From assembly GCA_020152595.1 (NCBI GenBank), contig JAIGNY010000132.1:405501-469500 (forward strand): a DNA stretch of 64,000 nt, given 5' to 3'. The notes beneath the pieces were generated by a model, which was not told the DNA's origin, searched no databases, and saw nothing but the letters and a program-made list of their open reading frames with translations. The position numbers and the translations under genes are program-made. Origin of the DNA: Chiridota heheva (Eukaryota; Echinodermata; Holothuroidea; Apodida; Chiridotidae). Of the stretch, positions 48,721 to 63,663 are shown piece by piece. How positions within the stretch are numbered: the stretch's first letter is position 1; every line of letters starts with the position of its first letter.

Positions 48721-48906
48721 GTTGGAGATAAAATCCGAGTTATTCTAGATATGGAGGACAATTACTTAGCCTTTGAGAGGGGATATGAGTGTTTAGGCAT
48801 TGCATTCCGTGGTCTTCCAAAAGAGAAACTCTATCCAGCAGTTTCAGCTGTGTATGGAAATACAGAGGTGACCATGGTCTATCTAGGAGAACCACTGGAT
48901 GGATGA
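48721..48906 (+). CDS. FBXO45: F-box/SPRY protein FBXO45, last coding exon
   Basis: A pyrimidine-rich tract and CAG end at 48720. The exon then reads 61 codons to TGA at 48904-48906. The peptide includes [39 protein letters not shown] and ends [16 protein letters not shown], matching the C-terminal half of the FBXO45 SPRY domain and its conserved C-terminus. FBXO45 is the substrate-recognition part of an unusual ubiquitin ligase that works with PHR proteins (PAM/Highwire) in neurons; that is family knowledge. The exon begins in phase 0. Upstream exons (F-box, first SPRY half) were not found in the 48.7 kb before it, so they lie further left or were missed. No frameshift or stop is present. 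Confidence 0.93.
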   Translation, partial: VGDKIRVILDMEDNYLAFERGYECLGIAFRGLPKEKLYPAVSAVYGNTEVTMVYLGEPLDG

Positions 48907-51900
48907 TGGTACCCCTGCCTTAGGTAGTCATCTTTCATCAAGCCATGCCCTTTCTCTTTCCTTGCATACAGAAGTTGCATATTCATTACCTCATTGAATA
49001 TGTGGTATATGTAAATGAGAAGTGTACCACAGGTACTTGTAAGAAATAATCTGCATATTCATAATACCTCAAAGATAGATACATTATTTATGTGAAATAT
49101 GTGTGAAGTATGTCAAGAATTAGATATCGGTGTTATATATGTCGAAACCCACCATCAGTCTGAGTGTGGGAGATCTCCTAGAAGTAAGGGATGAAAGATA
49201 TCCTGTACATCTTGGAGATGATAAGGGCATCATGGGTAATATTGTGAAATGGTGACCCAACAGTCTTTCTTTTCCTTTTGGTTGGATGAAATTGATCCCT
49301 TACTTCTAAGATATCTTTCAAACTGAAGTGTTAAATTCAGTCATTGTGTTTAGGGTAGAGGCTAAGGGAACATGTTTCATTGTTGTGGATTAAAGGTTGA
49401 TAGTGGAGTTCCACATATTTATAATTCCTTTCTAAAATTTCACACTTCCAAGATTTAGGGGACCGAGATAGGTTTTTGGGTAAATATTTTCCATGTCAGC
49501 TGGTCAATTGTAGCTGGTCAATTGACCAAATATATAAACAGAATATTGCTGATGTCCTCCAACCCCACATTGGGGGCTGCACAGTTTGAAGATAATAATA
49601 CATCAAATGATATTTATGAGGAAATTAATGGGGGAGAAGTAACCATCTGACAGAGAGATCTTTAAGGATTGAATGCTGATTTCACTTGATTGTTACTCTG
49701 ATGTGCTCTGTTTGACCAAATATCAAGGTTAAGGTAATAGACTTATCTTTATTGTTAGACCTGTACTATTACATACTTTTTAAGAAGTCTAGAAATTGTG
49801 AAATGATTGAAGAAGCAGATGATAAACTTTCTGACATGAGGAGATGACAGATTTTATTGTTAGAAGGGGACAGGTTTTAACAAGTCAGTTTGTGCAATGA
49901 CCTCCACATTTATCTTTAATGGAATGAAATCATCACCAGTTTTTAGGTGGTGGGATGAGTGATTTGCTTGATATTTGGGCTTAACCATGTAGAAGTTAAT
50001 AGCTCTATGGGTTAGTACATGGTTCAGGAATGTCTTCTTCAAAGTTGAAATGAAGCCCAGTGTCAGAAGGGAATTTATACCCCTTTCAAAAGAACATATA
50101 CAAAAAATGTGTATGCAAAATGTATTGATGTTAGTAACATATTGTGTTCCCCCTCCCCCTCCTTTGTGACACACCTGCCCCTCCACCTCCCTACAGCAAC
50201 CCAATTATTGTATTAATTGCTACTGAATGGCATTTCCCTAAATGATAGAATGTGTCCAATAATTGCTCATGTATTGTCTAAGAGATTTGTTGAACAGGAA
50301 TATGACATGAAGAAGCATTAAAAGTGAGTCATAGTGCAAGCAGTCTTAAAGTGTACTTGAGAGGTACTACTTTACAGTATGTCGTTATCCTTACAATTCT
50401 TTACATCCTGTAAAGGAATGCAAATCACCAAGAGACCTTTACACAAAATAATATATGATATGTTTTAGATGATTTTGATTTTTAAACACTATTCCAATAC
50501 CTACCTACTGTATTATCATATTGTTTGGATTTTTTCACCCAGTTCAGGGGAAGGGGTTATATGACCCTGTGGCTACATCCATAGTTATGGATCATAGACT
50601 TTGTTATGAACGTATCAAAAATGCTGTTTAATAGAATAAGCAATTAATACAAAGATATAACTGATATTAGCAGGGACTTCTAAGTATCAGGTCCCTGATG
50701 TGAGATTGAAGAACAAACTATTGAGATTCTAAATAGTGTAATTAAAACTCTGATTTCTTATCTCTAGTTTCAAATATTTGAGAAAGAATTTTGCAACCTG
50801 TATGGGTGTACCGCAAAACTTCCAACTTCCTTAACAAGTTTTGAATCACTTTAGTGGCACAAGAGATTATTATAAAATGTTAAATCCTGAAACTTTTAGT
50901 TCTAATATTATCAAATATGTCTGGCTTGTCTGTTTTGCATTGATAAATAAGGACACATTCAGAAAGAAAAATGTGATGGTAGTGGTTACAGTAGATGACA
51001 AATTGTTGAAATGGAATTTGCTTTGGAATTCATCTGATTGACGTCATGCATACAAGCCTGCTGCCTAAAGTGAATCTGCAGGAGAAGAACAAAATTGATG
51101 TTTTCTTTCAGTCAGAAAAGAAAAATGTTTGCATTTGACATATTGATACATGTAACGATGTAATGAAGATTATATCATCAGTGATGTAGAAGCTAACTCA
51201 TATCTTAAGGATAAAATGTCCATTACACTAGCCAATGTTTCTGATGTCCGAAACAAATCTCACAGGGAGAGTTCATTGACCTGATTTATCCAATAAAAAA
51301 ATGTTGCTTGATTTTATTAGGATAGTAGTCAAGAGTTTCCGTGAACGGAACTGTCGCTTGTCCTGGGGCAAATTGTGAAATTCATGTGTGTTGGTAGTGC
51401 ATGTAGGTGCCATTCTTATTTTCATTTTTTTTTTTTATGTTTTACCGACTTCTGTTTAATGTAAAAAACTAATTTTTGTGAAGAAGTTTTAAAAGGTCAT
51501 CATAGTCTCTAAGCACAGATGAGAGATATAAACTAGAAAGCAAGTCCATTTCAATCAGATTAACGTCACAGCCATTGGTCCTGGGACTTGTGATGCAGTT
51601 GGTGACACTTTTTGGAGGATGTTGTTAATGAAAACATACATCACATATGTGAGAGGAAAAACATGGGAATATAATCAAGTGGGAGGTAGTCAGAAATAAA
51701 ATAAAAATTCAGGAGATGTCTAATATCAAAGTCGTCTTCAGTTTTATAAATATGACTGTTTTAAGTGTAAGCTAAAGAGCAATTAGTCCTCATTACCCCT
51801 TATACCTACAGGTATGAGGAAAGAGCAAAAGTGCCCTGTGTCTCATCCTAAGTGAAAAACCTGTTCAAAAAGAAACTAGATGCTTAAGGAAATTTGGCTA

Positions 51901-51986
51901 TAGTATGTCATAATTTGTGTAAAACATTTGTAAAGATTTTGTGATTTGCAACAATATTTTATTGTGATTCACTTAAAAATTACCCC
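48907..51986 (+). other. FBXO45 3' flank, probable 3' UTR then intergenic
   Basis: Directly follows the stop codon. Poly(A)-signal-like hexamers are ATTAAA at about 49389 and 50317 and AATAAA at about 51292, none decisive. The sequence lacks tandem repeats for about 3 kb, unlike most of the window. Frames at 49860-50204 (minus) and 50841-51041 (plus) have no recognisable domain. Confidence 0.45.
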
Positions 51987-52806
51987 CCCCCCCTCCCCCC
52001 TAACCCCCAGTGTCAAGTGTTGCCTCGGTATGTAACAATCCCCTCAATGCCCCTGATCTCCCCCTCAGTTCCAAGTGTTACCCCGGTATATAACAATTTG
52101 TATAAGACATTAGTCAGGCCTCACCTTAAGTATGCTATTCAGGCTTGAGAGTCCTTTTTATGAGAAAGAAAAATTCATTTTGGAGTAGGTTCAGTGAAGA
52201 GCCACTAGACTTATTCCCGAAGTAAGGAATCTTTTTTATGAATCTAGGTTGCGAATTCTTGGTTTGACCACACTTGAGTTGAGAAGAGTATGAGGCGATA
52301 CGATTTAGGTTTTTAAGTTCCTACATGTATCTGGTAGTGATGCTTTGACTTCCTGTTATTTCTTGCATGTTTCAGCTAATCCTCATGTGACACATGGTAA
52401 CAGTTTGAAGTTGACCAAAGAGTTCTCACGGATAGATATTCGGCGTTTTAGGTTTTTGCAAAAAGTTGTTAATGAGTGGAATGGTTTGCCTGAGTGGGTA
52501 GTTAGCTCCAATTCTGTTCACAATTTCAAAGTCAACATTATAAGTTCTTTACTAACTTTGGGCATCTTTGATTTTTGTTTTTTGTTGGTGGTGTTAGTTT
52601 GGGCTTTTTATGGGGTGACTAACCCTTCTTAGCCCGTAATCTTGTTATGTTATGTTATGTTAATCCCCTCAATGCTCCTGATCTCCCCCTCAATGCTCCT
52701 GATCTCCCCCCTCAGTGCTCCTGATCTCCCCCTCAGTGCTCCTGATATCCCCCCTCAGTTCCAAGTGTTGCTCAGGTATATAACAATCGCCTCAATGCTC
52801 CTGCAT
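51987..52806. repeat. C-rich tandem repeat of about 65 bp, split by a LINE
   Basis: Paragraphs with 'cccctcaatgctcctgatct', 'ccccctcagt', 'tccaagtgttgc' and 'ggtatataacaat' lie on both sides of the LINE fragment at 52099-52660. The left part ends 'tataacaat' and the right resumes 'cccctcaatgctcc'. Rejoining these gives the uninterrupted repeat phrase. Confidence 0.8.
52099..52660 (+). mobile_element. CR1-like LINE 3' fragment (copy 2), 5'-truncated
   Basis: Begins inside the reverse transcriptase ORF with LYKTLVRPHLKYAIQA, then a stop and further decayed segments (RATRLIPE, LRILGLTTLELRR). An open part follows at 52345-52632 with TKEFSRIDIRRFRFLQKVV and NEWNGLPEWVV. These are signatures of the C-terminal end of CR1/L2-type RT ORFs. 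The element ends in a 'ttatgttatgttatgtta' short tandem tail, as CR1-type LINEs do. The same tail occurs at 13279-13655. It is inactive. Confidence 0.85.
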
Positions 52807-55735
<2,929 letters not shown>

Positions 55736-57800
55736 TGTAGAGATTGTAATAACATAAATCGTAATAATAAAAAATGGACATATAATTAGAAACATATTTT
55801 ATCAGTAAATGTGTATCACAGCCAAAACAGATGAATCATTTCGATGGTATGGGCAGGATTTGCCCTAATGCCAAGAAGCCCTTTGAAATAACAGTTTGGA
55901 CATATTTCCATTGAGCTGCCATCTTAATCAGATTTTGTTTCATTTTCAAGCTTATATATAATAGACCTCCTCAATCTCTTTTGATTCCAAGTATTAAGTA
56001 TGTATATGTTGTGAATCTTATACAACCTTATGGTCAAAAATTTATTTGAAAATCTTTGGTTTTGTTATATCACAAGATGATCAAATTTATTTTGCTTTGA
56101 TTCCGTTCCAAAGAAGCAATTCTTGATTCTTTACAAAATGATAGTATAATGCACAATAAGATTACTTTAGTTTGCATAGTGTGATCATAGAGTAAATTAT
56201 TATATATTTAATCTAGTTGTATTGTATTGCATTGCTATGTTGTTATTGATGTTTAAATTATATATAAGAAATATGTGCAAACAGTAAGAGGTCAAAGTTC
56301 ATCTCAGGGAAGTAATTGTTACGTACGCAACCCTCTTATTCTCTCATTCCTTGTAGTTTATTGCTTATTTGTTGCCTTTTTTACCTTTTTTTGATCACCA
56401 AAATCATGTTGATTGGTTGGTTATGTTCCAAGTATGTATTCTTAGAATTCCTAAATAGGAGTGTAATCAGTATTTTTTGACACTTTGTTTTAGTTTATTT
56501 AAAATCAGTCGATTCCATTTTTAAGGTGCATCCCCCAGAGGAACGGAGGTGGCTTGCTACAGAGGTTAGCATTGAAGGAGGGTATGAAACCTCTGGGAAT
56601 GAGATGGCAGCACATCATGGGCCTCCAATTCCGCCATTAATCCAATATCTTCAAATGCTGAAAATGCATTTCAAAACGCAATTATCATTTTGCCTGTCAC
56701 TCATTGTACAGATGAAATTCATTTTCCCCTGAAATTCACTGATGGATGTAAACATCAGCAGAATCACTGATGGGTGCAAACATTAGCAGAATCACTGATA
56801 GGTGCAAACAGCAGAATCCCATGTATATAATTTCATGCTCAGAATCTACCTACATTGTCTAAACCTCACAATACATTTTGTGTCTTAAGCCTGACAAAAT
56901 CTAAAATTTGTTGGGGTCTATATTGTTCACAATAGAAACCACAATCAAGCAATTAGCATTTACACCAGGGATTTCCACACACTTCACCTCACTTTCCATG
57001 GTCATAATCTGACATTGATAGTAAACAAATTTCACTGCAGCTGCACTGACATTCACACTCAACACAAGGACAAAAGTATTCCCCTTTGGTCAATGTGTCT
57101 GGCTTGAAGTAATAATTTACAAATAGGATGGTATTTAATAGTGAAGGTTTTGTTTGTTTATTGATGAGTGATTTAAGTGATGTTTTTGTTCAATCTTGTA
57201 GGCTTTGAGAATTTTGGACTGAAAATCCATTGCAACAGATTTTTATCATGTAGTACATTAACTTGTAAAAATACTCAGTAACAACTGCTTAGAGATAGAT
57301 ACTCTTTGATGCTAAGCACACAATCCACACATTTTGTTGGAGATGAATCAGCTTTGAAACATGAATGACTTGCTGGAACATGTTATGTGCATTCCTAACA
57401 GCACCTCCATGTCCATTGGTCGTCAAATGTAATCGATTCTCTTGTGACTGGCTGAATATCATTTTGCATTTTTTATTTTCATAACTATTATCCATCCATG
57501 TTGACTCAACATCGCAAGAACCTTTCAAATATTTATTTGCAAACATTGCATGTATCTTTGTGATATATCCAGCACAAAAACACTAGCCAGTGGATTGCTA
57601 GCTGCGGCAACCATTTATAATGTAATCAGATCCACTCAGAGGTATAACATGCGGTGGCTTCTTATTTTGTCATGCTGTATCATGCACAAAGTTGGATCTC
57701 TTAATATTTCTTTTTCAATGATCAACGATGATTGATTGAAATGACTTCTTTTTGAAGAATATGTCTGGTTTGATTTCATTGGATATGAATGAAAACAAGA
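55736..57800. other. Unannotated stretch
   Basis: No confident gene. A segment at 56526-56732 is open for 68 codons (HPPEERRWLATEVSIEGG) after 'tttttaag', but I recognise no domain and the acceptor is poor. A unit of about 30 bp with 'cagaatcactgatgggtgca' recurs three times at about 56735-56815. Confidence 0.45.
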
Positions 57801-57969
57801 AGTGAAATGTAGCAGTGCTTGTGCATCAGTGAAACGTAGCGTTGCTTGTGCATCAGTGAAGCATAGCGGTGCTTGTGCATCAGTAAAATGTAGCATTGCT
57901 TGTGCATCAGTGAAGCATAGCGGTGCTTGTGCATCAGTAAAACGTAGCAGTGTTTGTGCATCAGTGAAA
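57801..57969. repeat. 27-bp minisatellite (about 6 copies)
   Basis: Units combine agtgaaacgtagc with gttgcttgtgcatc. Length is a multiple of three, giving a 9-residue repeat (ACASVKRSV) in a short frame and open antisense frames. No gene context. Confidence 0.93.
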
Positions 57970-58746
57970 CTGGGCTATCTCAGCCACTTTTAATACATTA
58001 AAAGTATGATTACTTTTACTTAAAAAGCTGTCCAGAAGATTTTCTTATTAATGAATTTCACATTTGTAAAAATGTGCAAGAATGCCAACAATGGGAAATA
58101 TTTTTAATCTTTTAAGATATTTTAGAAGATATGTGTAATTTCAAAGACTCTTTTATACTGTGTAGAAAGTCACCTTAAGATGCCATGGGTTAATCATAAA
58201 TGTGATGATATACCGTCATTTGTTAGGAATCAAAGACTAGTTTATGCTAGTGATGATTATTTTCGTCCTATCAGATGAATTTTAATCCATTAAAAGGTGA
58301 TTTAACCTCCCATTGACAATGAAGTTACCCCTATGTACCTTTGATATTTATTACCAATACTTTCTCTGACAAGTACCCTCTCAATATTATATTCCATATT
58401 GATATACCTCCCTTGTACAACCTTAAGATTTGTGGTGCATATTAATAAACCCTTCTTAAGATTTCTCTAAGATAAATAGTCAATATTGATTAATCATTTT
58501 ATAGCAATGACTGCATGATGAATGAATGCAGAGTTTACAAATCGTCAGACAACAATGTAATGTTGTCAACTGAACAGTCACAGGACAGGAGATGCTCTGA
58601 ATTAAACAACCAAAATGTTTCGTACATTAGGAACATTTTGTGGCATGGAGGCTGCCATTACTTCCCACAACCACTTGCTGTCTTAATGGTTAAACCTCAT
58701 GTATTTCAAAATTGAAGTATGTCCAAAAAGAAACTTTACAGCAGAA
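57970..58746. other. Unannotated stretch
   Basis: AT-rich sequence. A 66-codon frame at 58515 has no recognisable domain. Confidence 0.4.
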
Positions 58747-61237
58747 AGCTTGATGATGTGCCATCATTTGCACTATCTTACTATCTTATGAATGAAGCTT
58801 GATGATGTGCTATCATTTTATACTATCTTTCCATGTTATGAATGAAGTTTGATGATGTGCCGTCATTTACACTATCTTTCCATCTTATAAATGAAGTTTG
58901 ATGATGTGCCATCATTTACACTATCTTTCCATCTTATAAATGAAGTTTGATGATGTACCATCATTTATACTATCTTTCCATCTTATGAATGAAGTGTGAT
59001 GATGTGCCATCATTTACACTATCTTTCCATGTTATGAATGAAGTTTGATGATATGCCATTATTTACACTATCTTTCCATCTTATGAATGAAGTGTGGTGA
59101 TGTGTTATCATTTACACTATCTTTCCATGTTATGAATAAAGTTTGATGATGTGCCATCATTTACACTATCTTTCCATCTTATGAATGAAGCTTGATGATG
59201 TGCCATCATTTACACTATCTTTCCATCTTATGAATGAAGTTTGATGATGTGCCATCATTTGCACTATCTTTCCATCTTATAAATGAAGCTTGATGATGTG
59301 CCATCATTTACACTATCTTTCCATCTTATGAATGAAGCTTGATGATGTGCCATCATTTACACTATCTTTCCATCTTATGAATGAAGTGTGATGATGTGCC
59401 ATCATTTACACTATCTTTCCATCTTATAAATGAAGTTTGATGATGTGCCATCATTTACACTATCTTACCATTTTATGAATGAAGTTTGATGACGTGCCAT
59501 CATTTACACTATCTTTCCATCTTATGAATGAAGCTTGATGATGTGTTATCATTTACAATATCTTTCCATCTTATGAATGAAGTTTGATGATGTGCCATCA
59601 TTTACACTATCTAACCATCTTATGAATGAAGCTTGATGATGTGCCATCATTTACACTATCTTTCCATCTTATGAATGAAGCTTGATGATGTGCCATCATT
59701 TACACTATCTAACCATCTTATGAATGAAGCTTGATGATGTGCCATCATTTACACTATCTTTCCATCTTATGAATGAAGTTTGATGATGTGCCATCATTTA
59801 CACTATCTAACCATCTTATGAATGAAGCTGATGATGTGCCATCATTTACACTATCTTTCCATCTTATGAATGAAGCTTGATGATGTGCCATCATTTACAC
59901 TATCTAACCATCTTATGAATGAAGCTTGATGATGTGCCATCATTTACACTATCTTTCCATCTTATGAATGAAGCTTGATGATGTGCCATCATTTACACTA
60001 TCTTTCCATCTTATGAATGAAGTTTGATGATGTGCCATCATTTACACTATCTTTCCATCTTATGAATAAAGTTTGATGATGTGCCATCATTTACACTATC
60101 TTTCCATCTTATGAATGAAGCTTGATGATGTGCCATCATTTACACTATCTTTCCATCTTATGAATGAAGTGTGATGATGTGCCATCATTTACACTATCTT
60201 TCCATCTTATAAATGAAGTTTGATGATGTGCCATCATTTACACTATCTTACCATTTATGAATGAAGTTTGATGACGTGCCATCATTTACACTATCTTTCC
60301 ATCTTATGAATGAAGCTTGATGATGTGTTATCATTTACAATATCTTACCATTTTATGAATGAAGTTTGATGATGTGCCATCATTTACACTATCTAACCAT
60401 CTTATGAATGAAGCTTGATGATGTGCCATCATTTACACTATCTTTCCATCTTATGAATGAAGCTTGATGATGTGCCATCATTTACACTATCTAACCATCT
60501 TATGAATGAAGCTTGATGATGTGCCATCATTTACACTATCTTTCCATCTTATGAATGAAGTTTGATGATGTGCCATCATTTACACTATCTAACCATCTTA
60601 TGAATGAAGCTTGATGATGTGCCATCATTTACACTATCTTTCCATCTTATGAATGAAGCTTGATGATGTGCCATCATTTACACTATCTAACCATCTTATG
60701 AATGAAGCTTGATGATGTGCCATCATTTACACTATCTTTCCATCTTATGAATGAAGCTTGATGATGTGCCATCATTTACACTATCTTTCCATCTTATGAA
60801 TGAAGTTTGATGATGTGCCATCATTTACACTATCTTTCCATCTTATGAATAAAGTTTGATGATGTGCCATCATTTACACTATCTTTCCATCTTATGAATG
60901 AAGCTTGATGATGTGCCATCATTTACACTATCTTTCCATCTTATGAATGAAGTTTGATGATGTGCCATCATTTGCACTATCTTTCCATCTTATAAATGAA
61001 GCTTGATGATGTGCCATCATTTACACTATCTTTCCATCTTTTGAATGAAGCTTGATGATGTGCCATCATTTACACTATATTTGCATCTTATGAATGAAAT
61101 GTGATGATGTGCCATCATTTATAGTATCTTTCCATCTAATGAATGAAGCTTGATTATGTGCCATCATTTATAGTATCTACTATTTTTCCATCTTATGAAT
61201 GAAGCTTGATGATGTGCCATTATTTATAGTATCTTTT
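58747..61237. repeat. 49-bp tandem array with higher-order structure (about 50 copies)
   Basis: Units combine gaagcttgatgatgtgccat, catttacactatctttcca and tcttatgaat. Each contains the short inverted repeat ATGATG-TGC-CATCAT. Alternating 'ctaacc' and 'ctttcc' units form dimers of 98 bp in parts. Rare variants ('gacgtgcc' followed by a 'tgttatc..acaatatc' unit) recur about 782 bp apart (59491 and 60273), which is 16 units, so a block of 16 units was duplicated. Edge units are the most diverged. Confidence 0.97.
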
Positions 61238-61545
61238 CATGCAATGATGACATCAGAGACTCACATGTTTGTATAAATATTGTTCTCCCCTCCAGTATGA
61301 AAAAATATTGTTTTTGTGATTTTGTTTTTCTTATTGGTAGCTACTCAGTAAAATCTTTCTCCATTTACTTCACTTTTTTTTTTGGGGGGGGGGGGTGGCG
61401 GATAATACTTTAAAGAGAAAAATAGGGCTATTAAGAAGCGATGAAATTCATTAATATTCAAAAGGCAACCTTTGAAAGGGATGTAATATTATTCTAGGTG
61501 AGCATTGTGCCCTTTATGCTTTTCCTTATGCATTCTTTTGCTTCC
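61238..61545. other. Unannotated stretch with G-run
   Basis: T-run and G-run at about 61372-61397. No gene. Confidence 0.45.
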
Positions 61546-61968
61546 CTGCCCTCCCCATTCTACCACATCCATTTGTCCCTCCGTCATTTGTACCTCCCTC
61601 ATTTATCCCTTCCCCAATTTTTCATACCTCATTTGTCCCTTCCCCTCATTTTCCCCTCATTTTTTCCCTACCTTACTTTCCCCTCCCTCATTTGTCCCTT
61701 CCCTAATTTTCCCCTCACTCATTTTCTCCCTCATTTGTCCCTTCTCCCATTTGTCCCCTCCTCATTTTCCCTCATTTGTACCCTCCATCATTTGTCCCCT
61801 CCCTCATTTATCACTTCTCCAATTTTCCTCTCCGTTATTTGTTCCTGGCCCTAATTGCCCCCTCATTTTCCTCATGTGTCCCCTCTCTGATTAGTTTCCT
61901 TCCTTATTTGTCATCTCCTTCATATGTCCCTTTCCCATTTGTCCCCTCCCCCATTTCCCCCATCCATG
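61546..61968. repeat. Pyrimidine-rich degenerate repeat
   Basis: Words 'tccctcatttgtcccctcc' recur with variable spacing. The strand is almost purely C/T, giving Pro/Ser/Leu-rich frames that are not genes. A mirror-type polypyrimidine tract like this can favour triplex DNA; that is general knowledge and untested here. Confidence 0.85.
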
Positions 61969-63561
61969 GTCACCTTAATAAAGAATATAAAAATGTATAT
62001 GTATCATACAACATGGTAAGAAACTGATTTGATTTCTTGGAGGAAAGAATGATTTAGATCCAGAGCAGCCTATTTGGTATGCCTTCTGTTTAGTCATGAA
62101 TATATAAACCCCTTCTAATGCTGTTTCTCCTAGTGAATCATCAAGTGTGTGTGTGGATAATGTATTCAGGGATAGCGATTAATTGTATCATAAACTTATT
62201 TATAAAAGTGTCAATTTGGAATGAGTAGAAGAAAAGCTTTTCTTTGTTGTAGGATTGAAAAGTTGTTGGATTTTTCTTGTGAAATTTGGAAAAACAAATT
62301 CTTCTCAATATCTGGACGATCTAATGAAAATAATTTGTGATACCTCTTTAATATGCTGTTTTCTATTTGATATCATTCAAAGCCCTTTTCGTGCGTGTTA
62401 TTTTTTTGCAGATTCATATAAAATGTTAAATATTAATATCTTTACAAAGAAGCTCATATCTGAGTGCTATATCATGTATTTTGAACTAAAAAATATTTAA
62501 CAATGTTTTTGTTGTTATGTGTTTCAAATTTATTTAGAATGTTTTAAAGTATAATATTGTTATATATCCAATTTTGATTATGATAGTACATACTATTGCT
62601 ACTTAGTCATGCAGCATGTTGGGAGGAATACATAGTGTGAATCATATTTTGTATTGTGCCAAATGCAAACCACATAAATATGAATCAGTAGTAAATGAAA
62701 TAAATTACAGGATTTGAATTATAAGGGGGACGGCTAGCCTTTGTGATATATATTTTAATGGGATAGGGCTAGCCTTTATGATATATATGCTAATGGGCAG
62801 GGCTAGCCTTTGTGATAGAGGCTAATTTTTTGTATCAAAACTTTGCTAGTAGAGACAGGTTGAATTTTTTTCTCACAGCTATGATTGCTCTGGCCATATT
62901 GCCCACACTGGACACCACCAAATCAAACAAATTGTATCCTCCCCCGCCCTCCCCCTCCTCGGCCACTCTTGTGATTCAAAATACTTGTAATATATGCCAT
63001 CCAATACAACATATTGTAGTATTGTATTCGGTGCAATGTAGAATGTAAGAAATAATAAGGTAGAGGCACTGACAATGATAAACAATCATTATGCGTAAAT
63101 TTTATGCAGTGCTTCGTCAACCAAGCGTTTCAGTCCACATTTCTTCAAGTTGAGCGTGATACGGGTATCTGATTCCAGTATTTCCCATTAGGCAAACACT
63201 GCACACTCATTACATCAAGACTGATGCTAGGAGACAAGGGAAGACATTTTAAGTAATCGGCTTTACTCTGTGCTGATATGTAAGGGTAGAAAATAGTTAT
63301 GTTCAGTTGGCCACTGTAATGTATGTAAATGATACTATGGAGTGTAACTTTGGTGTCAGCACAATCATGGGCTAATCCAAGTTAGGTGAAAGCATAATGT
63401 TCTTCGTCATGGAACCACAGTCACTTACCCCAATTCATTTCTTCGTCATGGAACCACAGTCACTTACCCCAATTCATTTCTTCAGAAAAATGTAGAATTA
63501 TACCAATAGTAAGTAAAATGTCAGCAAAAGTTGTGTATTTTACTAAATTTCAGTCTAAAAA
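61969..63561. other. Mostly unannotated, with two small tandem repeats
   Basis: About 62727-62820 has three copies of a unit of about 42 bp with 'ggctagcctttgtgatata'. About 63400-63482 is a perfect 40-bp duplication with 'ttcttcgtcatggaaccac'. No gene recognised. Confidence 0.5.
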
Positions 63562-63663
63562 ATGAATCTAAATGAGCCAAGCATTGAATTCTTAAAAGAT
63601 GATCAAGTGAAATACGTAGATTTGATGTCAATTGCATCAACATCTTTTAATATATTGAAAAAG
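63562..63663 (+). CDS. Weak candidate first coding exon
   Basis: An acceptor-like 'aaatttcag' ends at 63553. An ATG at 63562, preceded in frame by a stop at 63556, opens 34 codons (MNLNEPSIEFLKDDQV and on) up to a donor-like AAG|GTATGA at 63663/63664. Composition is protein-like but the peptide is not recognised and the following frame stops at once if unspliced. It may be chance. Confidence 0.18.

Noticed and set aside
48474-48731. 85-codon frame upstream of the FBXO45 exon
   Set aside because: It starts in a dispersed repeat, crosses the splice acceptor out of the FBXO45 frame and ends just inside the exon.
61498-61894. Proline-rich protein frames of 118-129 codons
   Set aside because: Low-complexity pyrimidine tract; two frames open in parallel and no gene structure.
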